The position numbers and the translations under genes are program-made. Below the pieces are notes generated by a model. It was not told the origin of the DNA. It did no database searches and worked only from the letters and a program-made list of their open reading frames with translations. From Acheta domesticus (taxonomy: Eukaryota; Arthropoda; Insecta; Orthoptera; Gryllidae): a stretch of DNA of 64,000 bases. The stretch spans positions 229,238,636 through 229,302,635 of the forward strand of contig JAHLJT010000631.1 in assembly GCA_031308135.1 (NCBI GenBank). The letters run 5' to 3'. Below, piece after piece: positions 34,874 through 45,684 of the stretch (positions are counted from its first letter, which is position 1; the number at the start of each line of letters is the position of its first letter).

Positions 34874-36659
34874 AATGACTATGACAAAACTCAATTACTA
34901 GGTCTTCATTTCCAAAATACGTTTACTCCTAATTCAACTACTAATATTCACTTTTACAATCTTGTTAGCAATTTTCTCTCTCTTCCAAATTTTAATGTTC
35001 CCCAAAATATTGATTATATTTCTCCTTCTGAAATTCATTCAATTATTAAAACACTAAAAACTCGCAAATCTCCAGGATTGGATACTATCAATAATCAGAC
35101 ACTCAAGTCACTTGGTAAAAGATCAATTGCTGCTTTTACTTCTATTCTAAATTCCGCATTGAGATTTAATTACTTTCCAACTACCTGGAAAACAGCAATC
35201 GGACTTCCCTTTTGTAAACCACAAAAAGATCCTAGAAACCCATCGAACTACCGACCTATTAGTTTACTTTCCTCTCTTTCCAAGATATTTGAAACCCTTA
35301 TACATCACAGATTATTACACTTCACTACAATTAACAAAATTATTCCTCCCACTCAATTTGGCTTCACTCATCAGCATGCAACTACTCATCAACTTTTAAG
35401 GCTAACAGAACATATCGAAAACTCCTTTCACCTAAAACAGCATACTATTGTATTATTACTGGATATCGAAAAAGCATTCGACAAAATTTGGCATCATGGT
35501 CTTATTTATAAATTATTCCAAATTGGAATTCCTACTTATTTGTTCAAAATAATTCAAAATTTTCTTTCTAATCGCACTTTTCGTGTCAAAATTAATTCCT
35601 CTTTTTCTCAACTATTTTCAATTGGCGCGGGCGTGCCCCAAGGGTCCTGTCTATCTCTTCTTCTTTTTAACATCTATCTCTCTGACATTCCCAACTTTAC
35701 GTACTCAGAATTAGCCCTTTTTGCTGATGATACTGCATTCTTCATTAGTCATAAACATTTAACAACTGCCAAAAATGGACTACAATCCGACCTTCTGCTT
35801 TATACAAATTGGACTTCTAAATGGCAGATTAAAATTAACATGAATAAATGTCAAGCTAAAATCTTCACACTCTGTAAACCAATCATCCCTGCAGAAATAT
35901 TAATTCTTGATCAAGCTATACCCTGGATATCACCCAACACACCTATTAAATATCTTGGACTCCTCTTAGACACTAAACTTAAATGGAATGACCATATTAA
36001 AAACATTATACATAAAACTAACACTAAAATGTATAAATTACACTCCCTCATTAATTATAAATCACCTATAAACATTCGCTCAGCAAAATTAATATATACC
36101 ACAATTATTCGTCCTACCCTTACTTATGCTTGCCCCATCTGGTCCAATGCTGCCAAAACCCATATTAATAAATTACAAATTCTCCAAAATAAATTCATCA
36201 GGAAAATATTTCACGCACCCTGGTATATTCCCAACTCTCAACTCCATAATGAACTGAAAATTGACACTATCAACTCCCTAATTCGTTCACAAAGCCTTAA
36301 ATTTTTCAACTCCTTAGATGACTTACAACAGACCCGCACTTTCAATTTAGGTCAAACATATCATTTTCCTCGACGTATACTATCAAAATTTCCTAAAGAT
36401 ATATTTCATCCACCATAATTACTACATTTACAACATATTATCCTATTCAAAATCTTTTTACAAACTTCTTCTTTTTCATAGCATAACCTTTTCAAAATTT
36501 AATTGTTAATAATTCCTACTACAGGTTCCAGTGAGTATCAAATCGCCAGTTATTTGTTTGTAATGTCCTAACCCCTGAAAGACAAATATGTCGAACAGGT
36601 AGAAATAAATCCAAAAAAAAAAAGAAAGTTTCAGACAATGCGGACAATCCGGACAATGC

Positions 36660-36660
36660 A

Positions 36661-36720
<60 letters not shown>

Positions 36721-36855
36721 GCCGATTTTTCCCACTTTCTCTGCTTTAGCAGGGAAACCTTTCACCTGTCCAATTGATCTTATAGGACTAGGCTCGGACC
36801 TGCGCAGGAAGGAAATTCATCCTGACCTACATGAATGTCACTCATGGGTCATTCC
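36660..36855 (-). mobile_element. R4/Dong-like LINE 3' end with (AAT)n tail
   Basis: Read on the minus strand, CCGAGCCTAG, TTGGACAGGTGAAAGG, TGCTAAAGCAGAGAAAGTG and AAAAATCGG run straight into a long (AAT)n array at 36659-36720. The same block order, in shorter form, ends the LINE fragment at 37435-38281, so this is a second 3' end of the same group. It holds no coding sequence. The 74-residue Leu-rich frame on the plus strand is the ATT repeat and not a gene. Confidence 0.68.
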
Positions 36856-37434
36856 ATGTTAAATCAACACAGTTTTTTACCTCACCATTTTAAATTCCGA
36901 TGATATTTGACACATAGATAGTATGAATGAAGAACAAGAAAACCACGAATTTTGAGTAAGATATTTCCACCCGTTTGTGAAATACAGCCATGTAAAAGTT
37001 TACAAAATTGGGTTCCTGAAAATTTTTAAATCGATGTAGAACGTCTCCAAACTAAGATAGGGAGCTGGAACAGGTGTCATTTTACAGCTTTCTTTATGGC
37101 CTTTTATATGATATACAACTCAGTGGGGGTTGCGATCAAACAGTTTTTCCAATTTGAATTTAAAATTTTGATTTTGAGTTTTTTCAAAATGCTCATCTTC
37201 AAAAAAAATTGAAAAAATTCTAAAATAAACCTTATATGTTCCAAACAGATGGTGTGAGTTTACAAATGGGACTGCAATGAGTTCGTATGGTAATCTTTAC
37301 TTAAAATGCACAATATTTTCTTACTCTAGATTTTACTGATTTAAAATGCATTTTATTTCACTTTATAAGACCTAATATATACAAATTATTAATTTAGTGT
37401 TTTTTGTTGGTGAGTGTGTTGTGTTTTATTGTTT
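36856..37434. other. unassigned spacer
   Basis: AT-rich sequence between two LINE 3' ends. No gene or bounded element was recognised. Confidence 0.5.
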
Positions 37435-38281
37435 TTATTATTATTCGAATTTTTCAGTCTCTGCACTATGTGCAGGAACATTCACCTGACCATTGCTGGT
37501 CTAGGCTCGGTCGGTCTCACTGAGACAAGACACGGACGAATGTTACTCTTGACATTTCAATCAATCAGTCGTACATCCCAGGAATTCTCTTACTATTCTG
37601 CAGCTATCCAGTATTACTGCTTGTTGCATTTGTTCCACGCATGAGAATGGTAATTCCAACACTTGAATTGCATGCATTGTCTGTTTTGGTACTAATCCTG
37701 TGGTGGACATTATTATCGGTTGTATGCCGATATTCTCAAGTTTCCATTGGTGGCGAAGCTCTTGAGTCAACGGTACAAATTTCTGAATTTTCAAGCTATG
37801 AACAGATTATAGATTGTTATTGTTGACGACTGCAAAGTTGATGATCATGGCTGTTTTCTTGAGCTTATTCAGAACTATTATATCTGGCCTATTGTTCGAA
37901 ATTGTGTTATCTGTAATGTTTCTGTCCCAGTACAGCTTCCATTGTTCATTTTCCAAGACAGTAGAAGGATGATATTTGTAATATGGGACATTACAGGACT
38001 CAAATCCGTATTTTCTTACTAGTCGTCCGTGAATTATTTTCCCCATATTATCGTGCCTAATTTATAGGTAGTGGGAGCCAACACACTACAACCAGCAAGG
38101 ATGTGGATGTTTTCATGCTGTGCACCGCATCTTCTACATTCATCACTTACTATGGAGGGGTCTCTTATTATATATCGTAATTTCTTGTTGCGATGACCTG
38201 GTCTTGGATGGCTATCATAAAGCCTTCTGTCTCTGGGTATAGTCCACCACGTGTCAACCACCTGTTGGAAACTCTAAAATC
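37435..38281 (-). pseudogene. R4/Dong-like LINE, C-terminal zinc knuckle and endonuclease
   Basis: Three minus-strand frames form one protein end. 38261-38034 has RLYDSHPRPGHRNKKLRYII and the knuckle CRRCGAQHENIHILAGCSVL. 38046-37807 has KLYWDRNITDNT, ISNNRPDIIVLNK and TAMIINFAVVNN. 37794-37561 has KFVPLTQELRHQW and IMSTTGLVPKQTM. The RPDIIV..K..II pattern is the core of the restriction-like endonuclease used by early-branching LINEs (R2, R4, Dong). The knuckle-endonuclease order is the same as at 43843-44460. The 3' UTR ends in AATAATAA at about 37440. The upstream side is cut at 38281 by the hAT element end. Confidence 0.8.
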
Positions 38282-41030
38282 CAGGGGCGTAGCGTGGATT
38301 TTTAAGAGGGGAAGCGGCATGTTCTGGATTCAACCTACGTCGTTTACGGATGGTTCGAGGAACTATTTAATTAAAAGTACCTTGTTAATGGAACTTTCAT
38401 GGGACATTTCTTGATAAAAGTATTTTATTCTCAGTATTGTTATCAGAAAGTAAATATCTTTCTTTTAGTACTTGGAAATATTTTAGTTTGTTTTACTCGT
38501 CGATAAGCGAAACAAGAAATACACAGAAATATTTCTCTATCAAGAGAATAGAACGAAATTACATTCTGGAGAGATGTTTCATCCGGAATCTAGAATGATC
38601 TGTTTTGGTTAAAAAAATTTATCAAATAAACATAGATCTTCCCTTATGTGTTGCGCTAGTAAAATTCGACCGGTACATAGCCATCACACTGCAGTCAGTC
38701 CTACTAACAGGACAATCTGGAAACCTCAATGCTAATTTTCTCACTAAAGAGTACGTGCTTTACTATTCCTTATTACTTGATACACTTTCCCTCAACATCG
38801 TCTTTATATCGAGAAAGTCCAAGGATACTGTATAAATCTCAAATTTAATCGACTCAACAAAATATCCCTAAATAATGACGCAGGAGCATTTTGCTCCTTT
38901 ATATACCTTTTTTAACGTTTCTAAATTTTAAGGAGTCATATTGGAAGGTTTCATAAGGAAAAATCAAAGTGATATTATAATGTATTAACTTTTATTTTTA
39001 ACAATTACATTTTAAAATTAAGTGCAATTCTTGTTGGTTTACGGGCATATACATCAATGACATCATTAAAAAACGATGGCTTTGTCATCATGGAATCTAA
39101 AAGCTGACTCTCGATATTCAGTAAGGACAAACGAGAAAGTCTTTCATCGCTTTGTGAATTTCGAAGATAGTTTTTTACTCTCCGGAGAGCAGAAAATGAC
39201 CTCTCCGCCGACGCACTTGTAGCAGGTATAGTGAGAATCAAAGCGGTCAGTATGTATGTTTGGGGAAAGACATCTGCGAGCTCATAGTGCTTGATATAAT
39301 CATTTAATTTACTGACACCCTTGTGGAACTCATTATCAAAATAAATGGCCGAGAGCTCACTTTTCAATCGCGCAAAGTCAAAATGCCTTCCATAAACATC
39401 CATTAGACAATTGAAAGCTTCACTGGGGAATGACGACTGATAACTTAAATAGAGATCTGGGTTAAGAAGGCTTAGGAATTTCAGTTTAGAAGTATCAGAT
39501 AAATGACATATTAAGTTGTCTATAACTTCTATAAATAATCTCTTCTACACATTCTTTTCATTCTCTGTATTTTCTACTCTGGCTCGCTTGATGCACTGAA
39601 ATTCGCTTCTTTCTCTGTTGCATCCTTCCTAAAAGCATTCAAAAGTGTCTCGAAACTGCTTCACATATATCCCAAAATCTTCTATTTTTTTTCATGCAGT
39701 ACATAATATCATTGGACTTATTTTGTAAAATTTTAAATAATGAGTCAGAATGAGGAAAAATACATGAAAACAAAGTTAAGAAAAAATTAAAGTCAAAGTC
39801 TTTCAAAAGATTAAAATAGCCACGAGCAGAGCACAGAGTTTTCAGCGTCCCAGTCACTTGAATTTTCTGTTACTGAAGCAAATAATTCCTGCAGATCACT
39901 CGTATGATTTTTCACAGTCAGTACAAGCCTGCTGGTGAAATTCCAACGTGTTGGTGCAGCTGATGGCAATCGCTTTTTCACTACAGTGTCTAAAGCTTCA
40001 ATCCGCCTAGTAGATTTAGAAAAGAATGCCCCTAATCCTGATAAAGAGGCGAAAAATATTCGCACTTCTTTAATACAGCTAGCAGATTGTCCTAAGACTA
40101 AATTTAATTTGTGAGCATAACAATGCACAAATATTGCTTCTTTACAAATCATCTTTAATTTGGCCTGAAGTCCAGCATGTTCCCCTGCCATAACTGCTGC
40201 GCCGTCATACGTTTGCGCTATTACTTTTGTGTTGCACTTGTACGTGATAATAACTCCTTTTGCATGTTCTAATAATCCAGATGCGGATCTCTCTTTGCTG
40301 CAGTCAGTGAAATGCAAGAATCTTTCTTGAACGCCATTCTTTGAAACATACCGCAACACGCTTGTGAGTTGCGATTTCATGGTCACATCAGTCGTTTCAT
40401 CAAATATTAATGCCACAAATTGAGCCTCAAAAATCTCCTTTTCAATTTCTCTGTGCATAACTTCCGCAACTGCCGCAATAATATCATTCTGGACGTCAGG
40501 AGATGTTCCACGAAACACATTGTTGCTTTCAATAACAGCTAAAAGTTCAGCATTATAATTACCCAAAAATTTAAGAATTTCAATGTAGTTGCCTCGATTA
40601 TGAGACTCGACAATTTCATTGTGTCCGCGAAAGGCCAATCCTAGTTTTCCTAAAAGGCAAACAACTCTGATTATATGAGTCAACATATCTCTGTTCTTTG
40701 AAACTTCTACGTTGTGACGTTGTACAGACAACCGAAACTGCTCACTGAGACTGCATTCAATTCTTTGTTTTCCAGACAGTTTGATATTTTTTAGGGATAG
40801 GATGTGAGAAACTGAAGTTTCATGGCGAGCCTGTGCTTTGTGAATATTGTGAAGATCATCTAATCCTCCTTGCGTCCACACGGATTTCTCTTTAGAAAAC
40901 AATAAACATGGCCAACAGAATAATTTATTTGTGTTTCTGCACCCACTTATCCACGGAACATTCTCGTATATTTGTGCACGAAAAGTACTTTCTCATAAGA
41001 GAGATTTGATTGGCATTACTGTTGGTTATA
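38282..41030 (-). mobile_element. hAT transposon, one end and decayed transposase
   Basis: The left edge begins CAGGGGCGTAGCGTGG at 38282, a hAT-type terminus, cutting straight into the LINE fragment at 37435-38281. A minus-strand hAT transposase occupies 39005 to about 41000. The opposite terminus could not be found; the coding simply meets LINE sequence near 41030, so the right end is lost or unrecognisable and no target duplication can be given. It probably inserted in a minus-strand R4/Dong-like LINE whose parts now lie on either side. Confidence 0.75.
39005..41000 (-). pseudogene. hAT transposase (TTF zinc finger, DUF4371-like, dimerisation domain)
   Basis: From the 5' side: a TTF-type zinc-finger end (VPWISGCRNT, LFCWPCLLFSKEKSVW near 40900-40980), then the large frame 40902-39811 (363 residues). 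The latter has ALIFDETTDVTMKSQL (first catalytic Asp), AQTYDGAAVMAGEHAGLQ (second Asp), HCYAHKLNLVLGQ and APTRWNFTSR. After a shifted stretch (39857-39639: GYFNLLKDFDF) and several stops, frame 39403-39005 has the C-terminal dimerisation domain with TSASAERSFSALRRVKNYLR, which supplies the catalytic Glu. The family cuts and pastes hAT DNA and resembles ZMYM1-like domesticated genes, but the breaks between 39404 and 39810 show this copy is dead. Confidence 0.88.
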
Positions 41031-41199
41031 TTTGTAATGCCTCGACCTCCTTTTTCACGTGGATCCTCTCAACAGCAGATTTAGAATGATGATATCGATA
41101 TTGAGTCGTTTGGGTTCTTACATATCTATCCATTGCTTCAAGATCTGTCTGACTCCATTTTATTAAGCCCATTGAGTAGACGATCACAGGAATAGCGTA

Positions 41200-42072
41200 T
41201 ACGAGGCCTGTCTAAAAAGTATCCGACCTTAATTTTTTCCGCGCAAAGTAGTGATTCTAAGGCGGCGCCACTGTGCACGGTGGAAGGAGGATCCTTAATG
41301 CGCATGCTTGAATTTTTTCATCGCGTTTGCTTGTGCCAGTCGCTAGCTGGTGGTCGCTAAGTAAGGTGATGTTCGTAGTGTTAGTCGGATTTAGTTTTCT
41401 CGCAAGATGACTGAACGAATTGAGCAAAGGTACAGCATAAAATTCTGTCAAAAGCTAGGTGATTCTCAAAGCCAAACAATTCGTAAGATTCAGCAGGTGT
41501 TTGGAGAAGATGCAATGAGTGTAACACAAATTAAGCAGTGGTTCAACCGATTCAAAGATGGCCGCATATCAGCCGAGAGTGAGCAGAGAGGCGCCGGGCC
41601 CCAAACTGTTCGCAATACAGCTGTTGTTGAGAGGGTGCGAAATTTGGTGATGGCAGATCGCCGAATGACAGTGCGGGAGATGTTCTCCGGCGACTCCGTG
41701 ACGCAATTCAGCGCAAAAGACCAGACATGTGGACGGCGAAAAACTGGCATTTGCATCGTGACAACGCCCCTGCACATTCATCCCAATTGATCCACACTTT
41801 CTTAGCTTCTCTGGTTGTTTCCAAAATTGAAGATGTCACTGAAAGGATCCCGTTTTGAGAGTAGAGAAGAAATAATGCGGAACGCGACGACGGAGCTGAA
41901 TACCATTCCAAAAGAAGACTTCCAGAGGTGTTTCCAGCAGTGGAAGGATTGGTGGGCTAAGTGTGTGGAAGCACAAGGGGCCTACTTTGAAGGGGATTAG
42001 GGTCCCAAATCTGTCAAGTATTCGAAATATTTTTTCTGGTCAAAGGTCGGATACTTTTAGACAGGCCTCGTA
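41200..42072 (+). mobile_element. mariner element, internally deleted
   Basis: The element 41202-42070 (869 bp) is flanked by TA at 41200-41201 and 42071-42072. Its ends CGAGGCCTGTCTAAAA (41202) and TTTTAGACAGGCCTCG (to 42070) are inverted repeats of about 28 bp, with one indel. It is shorter than the usual 1.3 kb, so a middle part is gone. It sits inside the R4/Dong-like RT pseudogene. Confidence 0.95.
41407..41998 (+). pseudogene. mariner transposase, N- and C-terminal parts only
   Basis: 41407 begins MTERIEQRYSIKFCQKLGDS, followed by the HTH region AMSVTQIKQWFNRFKDGR. The frame passes REMFSGDSVTQF and then jumps to sequence that in another frame reads RDNAPAHSSQLIHTFL, the segment around the second catalytic Asp. 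Further frames give the C-terminus: FPKLKMSLKGSRFESREEI (from 41815), TTELNTIPKEDFQRCFQQW and the final GAYFEGD at 41998. The central region with the first catalytic Asp is deleted, so no activity is possible, though the ends remain as a substrate for a related transposase. Confidence 0.9.
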
Positions 42073-42676
42073 TATTTATTGCAGTGGCAAGATTTCGCGA
42101 ATTCAAAGATGTTTTGAGAATCTTTGTGAGTCGGTCCTTGAATTCTGCGGTTATACGTTTCTTCACTTCCGAGTGGGCTATTGTTCGAGACTGCTCTAGA
42201 CCAAGAAACTTATACACTTCATCATGTTCTAACGATTTAATGATCGCTTCTTTGCGTCTCGTAGTCCAGACCCCTCGTCAATTTGCCACGTACCACGTTA
42301 ACCGTTCTACACTTATCTGCATCAAAACACATTCCGATGTCTTCAAAGAAAGTTTCTGTGATATTGAGGAGCTGCTTCAACGAACTGGCTGTTGATGCAT
42401 ACAGCTTTATATCATCCATATACGCCAGATGGGAAAGTCTGTACGAGGAGTGCTGACTCTTTATCTCATAGCCATACTTACTGCTGTTGAGGATAGTGGA
42501 TAGCGGGTTCAAAGCCAAGCAAAACCAAAGTGGGCTCAAAGAACCTCCTTGAAAGATTCCTTGGTTGATGTCAATTTTATTTGTGATAATATTCACTTCC
42601 TTGGTTTTTAATTCTATTTCTGTTTTCCCCATTGTTGTCTATCAACTTGGGATGGATTTTATATATTTTTAGCACG

Positions 42677-42699
42677 TCTTATTATTATTATTATTATTA
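42677..42699. repeat. (ATT)n tract
   Basis: About seven ATT units directly upstream, in the minus-strand sense, of the R4/Dong-like RT fragment at 41036-42670. The Tc1-like element at 42700 inserted at its end. Confidence 0.95.
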
Positions 42700-43452
42700 G
42701 ACCGCGGAACTTCATGCACTTTTTACTGACTGTGCATGACTGTGAAAGGAAATGTATATAACTTTACCTATCACCAAAAATAAAACAAATCAAGGTCACC
42801 TTTCAGTTGATGGACCAGATACGTGGGAACCTAAACATTTAAGCGAAATGAATCGTTGAGGAAAGAACACCAACTTCGAGCAGGGTCGGCTGGTTATTTA
42901 CCATCATTCAAAGGGTTAGAGATGCCCAAAATTTTGCAAAATGCCATTAATGAAGAACAGTGAGTGACAATCTCATGGTACATCAATGAATAGGCGATTG
43001 AACTGCAAACCGGAGGAGAACGCCCGAAGACATTTTCTGATCGAGAAGGGAATCTCGTAGTGAAAATAATAAAGAAGGAACTTGCATTAATGCACCAAAA
43101 ATTACTCCACAGTTATGAATTGGTATTGGCATGAAAGTAAATTCCGAAACCGTGCAAAGGGTACTAAGGAGGTTCAATTTGCATAGCCGCGTTGTCAGAA
43201 GAAAACCACTTGTAAGTTGAAAGAGAAATACCCGAAAAGATCTGACTTCGATCCACTTCTCCACAAAAAGCTGAAGTATATGCACTTAAATATACGGCAT
43301 ACATTAAAATACGCAGTTCAACAAACATAGCACACATGCAAAATAAAAATAGGGTAGATTTGTTTTATTTTTGGTGATAGATAAAGTTATATACATTTCC
43401 TTTCGATATGCACAGTCAGTAAAAATATGCAATTGCATGAAGTTCCGCGGTC

Positions 43453-43454
<2 letters not shown>
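42698..43454 (+). mobile_element. Tc1-like element with long inverted repeats
   Basis: The element 42700-43452 (753 bp) is flanked by TA (42698-42699, 43453-43454). Its inverted repeats are about 93 bp, beginning GACCGCGGAACTTCATGCA and running to ACCAAAAATAAAACAAATC. The inside encodes decayed N-terminal transposase: GRPRKTFSDREGN near 43015, then ETVQRVLRRFNLHSRVVRRK near 43150, the paired HTH region of Tc1-type transposases. The DDE catalytic region is missing. It inserted exactly at the join between an (ATT)n and an (AAT)n tract. Confidence 0.9.
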
Positions 43455-43504
<50 letters not shown>

Positions 43505-44562
43505 CAAGAAATTCGCACCATGGATCGAAAAACCAGAAAACTGCTAATAATGCATCATGTTTCCCACCCTCGAGCTGATATACATAGACTTTATGTGTCA
43601 CGTAAGGAAGGAGGAAGAGGCCTCAGACAAATTGAGGCCTCCTGGCACAAGGCAATAGTCGGGTTGAAAGTGTGAGACACAAAAAATGTTAAAGAAATCG
43701 TGGAGAGACAAACCACTCCACGGACTATATTTGAAACGAATGGACAAGGGCAGATCAATATAGATCAATCATTTATGTGGCTTAAAAAGGGAAGAATGAA
43801 GCCAGAATCGGAAGCACTTGTAATAGCTGCCAAGATCAGGCGTTGAGAACACGACATTATGATAAAGCAGTTCTCAAAATTTCCCAAGATGATAAATGCC
43901 GCATTTGTCAGGAACACGTAGAAACCATCGATCATATTGTCTCAGCTTGTCCAATCCTAGCAAAGACAGAATACTTGAAAAGATACGACAGAGTGTGTAG
44001 CTACCTCCACTGGCAGATCTGTACGGCCCTCGAAGTTCCGAACACATGCCCCAAGTGGTACGAACACTCACCGAAACCGGTGACGTCTGTTGGATTGTGT
44101 ACGATATTGTACGACCAACAAATTCAAACTGATCGCACGATAGCGACAAACAAATCGGATGTAGTTATCCGGGATTTGGCGAAAAAATCGTGTTTACTTA
44201 TCGATGTTGCTGTAACTTGCGATCAAAACGTCGTTACCAAGGAGGCAGAGAAACGTCTTAAATACAAGAGTTTGGAAATCGAGATCAGCCGAATGTGGGG
44301 CGTAAAAGCACATGTCGTCCCGATAGTTATCGGAGCTCTGGGATTTGTTCCGCAAAATTTGAGTAAGAACTTGTCTAAACTCCCCGGTAATTCAAAGGAC
44401 TGGGAAGTGCAAGAAATTGCTTTATTTGGAACAGCCCACATTTTGCGCAAAGTATTGTAGAGGCACCGATAGTCCCCAGATCTACTCCTTAGGTAGCTGG
44501 TTGCAACCTGGAGTAGATTTTGTATTCAGCCGACTCATAACATCTTTAGTCTTGATGTAGTG

Positions 44563-44619
<57 letters not shown>
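43453..44619 (+). mobile_element. R4/Dong-like LINE copy, bounded by (AAT)n on both sides
   Basis: The copy starts straight out of an (AAT)n tract (43455-43501) with EQEIRTMDRKTRK and ends in GTAGTGG followed by (AAT)n at 44566-44619. It is 5'-truncated to the end of the RT thumb, knuckle, endonuclease and a 100-bp 3' UTR. It shares orientation with, and directly precedes, the copy at 44620-45682. Known Dong elements insert in TAA repeats, which fits this layout. Confidence 0.85.
43502..44460 (+). pseudogene. R4/Dong-like ORF, thumb, zinc knuckle and restriction-like endonuclease
   Basis: Frame 43502-43675 reads EQEIRTMDRKTRKLLIMHHV, SHPRADIHRLYVSRKEGGRG and LRQIEASWHKAI, the end of the RT region, then is lost to a deletion and frameshift. 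Coding resumes at 43843 (205 residues): CRICQEHVETIDHIVSACP is the CCHC knuckle. The endonuclease follows: LYDQQIQTDRTIATNKSDVV, KKSCLLIDVAVTCDQNV, EKRLKYKSLEIEISRMW and VVPIVIGALGFV. The usual PD of the R/K-P-D motif is SD here. This domain nicks the target for priming. The final stop is at 44460. About 100 residues between thumb and knuckle are missing compared with the neighbour. Confidence 0.85.
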
Positions 44620-45637
44620 GATTCCTCTATCGAGACAGCTGTCGCACACTGACTTTGGTTACAAGCTCCATGGTGATGAAAGGCCTGTATCACATTTATT
44701 TTACATGGATGATCTTAAACTATTTGCTAAGAATGAAGCGATTCTCTCCCAAATGCTGTCTGTCATCAATGATTTTAGCAATGACATCTGCATGAAGTTT
44801 GGTCTTGACAAGTGTGCAAAAGCCAACTTAAAAAAAGGGAAAATGACCACATCAGAGAACATTGAAGTTGATAGACACACTGTGATTCAAGATCTTGAGC
44901 CAGGTAAAACTTACAAATATCTGGGTATTGAAGAATGTGAGACCATCTCGAACGACACAATGAAAGAGAGAATTCGCAGGGAGTATTATAGAAGAGTGAG
45001 ACTTGTCCTGCAGTCCGCTCTGAACTCAAGGAATAAAATAACAGCAATAGGTAGTTTGGCGGTGCCTGTAGCCGAATACAGTTTCGGACTAGTAGACTGG
45101 ACTGAGCAGGAAATTCGCATCATGGATCGAAAAACCAGAAAACTGCTTACAATGCATCATGTTGCCCACCCCCGAGCTGATGTACATAGGCTTTATGTGT
45201 CACGTAAGGAAGGAGGAAGAGGCCTCAGACAAATTGAGGCCTCCTGGCACAATGCAATAACCGGGATGGGAAAGTATGTAGTCAGCCATCAAGATGACCC
45301 ACTAATGAGGCAGGTCATGAAATCTGACCGAAGAATGGGAAACAGAGGCATTGTTAGTGTAGCAAAGAACATTGCAAAGAAAACTACTGCAAAACACGTC
45401 AAATAACACAGACACTGAACTTCTGATACTACTAAACATGAAATGTGATACACAAAAATTGTTAAATAAGTCGTGGAGGGACAAACCCCTCCATGGACAA
45501 TATCTAAAAAGAATGGACAAGGTGCAGATCAATAAAGATCAATCATTTATGTGGCTTAAAAGGGGAAGAATGAAGCCAGAATCGGAAGCACTTGTAATAG
45601 CTGCCGACACATAACATCTTTAGTCGTGATTTAGAGA

Positions 45638-45682
<45 letters not shown>
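44620..45682 (+). mobile_element. R4/Dong-like LINE copy with internal deletion
   Basis: The copy emerges from the (AAT)n tract at 44566-44620 with the second half of the RT and ends in another (AAT)n tract at 45642-45670, followed by three GAT-containing units. Near 45603-45615 the sequence jumps from the knuckle-proximal region (ALVIAA) to the 3' UTR (CATAACATCTTTAGTCGTGA). That skips about 700 bp that are present in the neighbour at 43835-44535. The join lies at a shared GCCGAC, so a microhomology deletion is likely. Confidence 0.82.
44626..45406 (+). pseudogene. R4/Dong-like reverse transcriptase, C-terminal half
   Basis: Open from about 44626 without a proper start: SRQLSHTDFGYKLHGDERP, then the catalytic HLFYMDDLKLFAKNE, MKFGLDKCAKANLKKGKM, and YKYLGIEECETISND. 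The thumb follows with LQSALNSRNKITAIGSLAVP and EYSFGLVDWTEQEIR, then HPRADVHRLYVSRKEGGRGL, shared with the neighbour at 43550-43640. It stops at 45406, and similar coding continues in other frames to about 45610 (KPLHGQYLKRMDKVQINKDQ). The front half of the RT is absent because the copy starts at the TAA tract. Confidence 0.88.

Positions 45683-45684
<2 letters not shown>

Larger units (their letters stand above)
30647..36418 (+). pseudogene. Jockey ORF2, endonuclease-reverse transcriptase, interrupted
   Basis: Part 1 (30647-31645) is an APE-type endonuclease: LNWNANGIK, CITETHLIP, LLGDLNCKNQIWGS and DSDHYPVI. A frameshift near 31640 moves the linker (EQHKFNEYKNFIKQ, then KKLWSTLKRICK) into another frame up to the transposon at 31814. 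Part 2 is open from about 34873 (NDYDKTQLLGLHFQNTFTP) to 36418. It holds the RT: RNPSNYRPISLLSSLSKI, LLLDIEKAFDKIWH, AGVPQGSCLSLLLFNIY, catalytic ALFADDTAFF, and KYLGLLLDTKLKWNDHI. The protein nicks target DNA and reverse transcribes the LINE RNA. Except for the frameshift, a one-base misfit at the insertion and the insertion itself, the coding is well kept, so decay is modest. Confidence 0.92.
30575..36634 (+). mobile_element. Jockey-clade LINE, 5'-truncated, with nested transposon
   Basis: The insertion 30587-36622 is flanked by a perfect 12-bp direct repeat AGAAAGTTTCAG (30575-30586 and 36623-36634) and ends in a poly(A) run at 36612-36622. It carries ORF2 with endonuclease and RT but lacks ORF1, so it is 5'-truncated. 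Net of the 3.05-kb transposon inserted at 31814-34867, the LINE piece is about 3.0 kb. The EN/RT motifs and poly(A) tail fit the Jockey clade. Confidence 0.92.
41036..42670 (-). pseudogene. R4/Dong-like LINE reverse transcriptase, interrupted by mariner
   Basis: Minus-strand frame 42632-42237 holds the RT core: INQGIFQGGSLSPLWFCLAL and the catalytic LAYMDDIKLYAS, then DIGMCFDADKCRTV. It continues in 42217 downward (YKFLGLEQSRTI, then LKTSLNSRNLATAINI). It is cut by the mariner at 41202-42070 and resumes at 41200 with YAIPVIVYSMGLIKWSQTDL, then VERIHVKKE and GGRGITN in a new frame near 41040. The upstream side abuts an (AAT)n tract (42677-42699, minus-strand sense). The missing C-terminal knuckle and endonuclease may be the fragment at 37435-38281, with the hAT element in between. 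Confidence 0.85.

Noticed and set aside
36638..36862. Leu-rich 74-residue frame, possible membrane peptide
   Set aside because: The leucines come from the (ATT)n microsatellite read in frame; the rest is the antisense of a LINE 3' UTR.
43427..43675. Asn-rich N-terminus of a short protein
   Set aside because: The polyasparagine is the (AAT)n tract; only the part from about 43502 is LINE coding.
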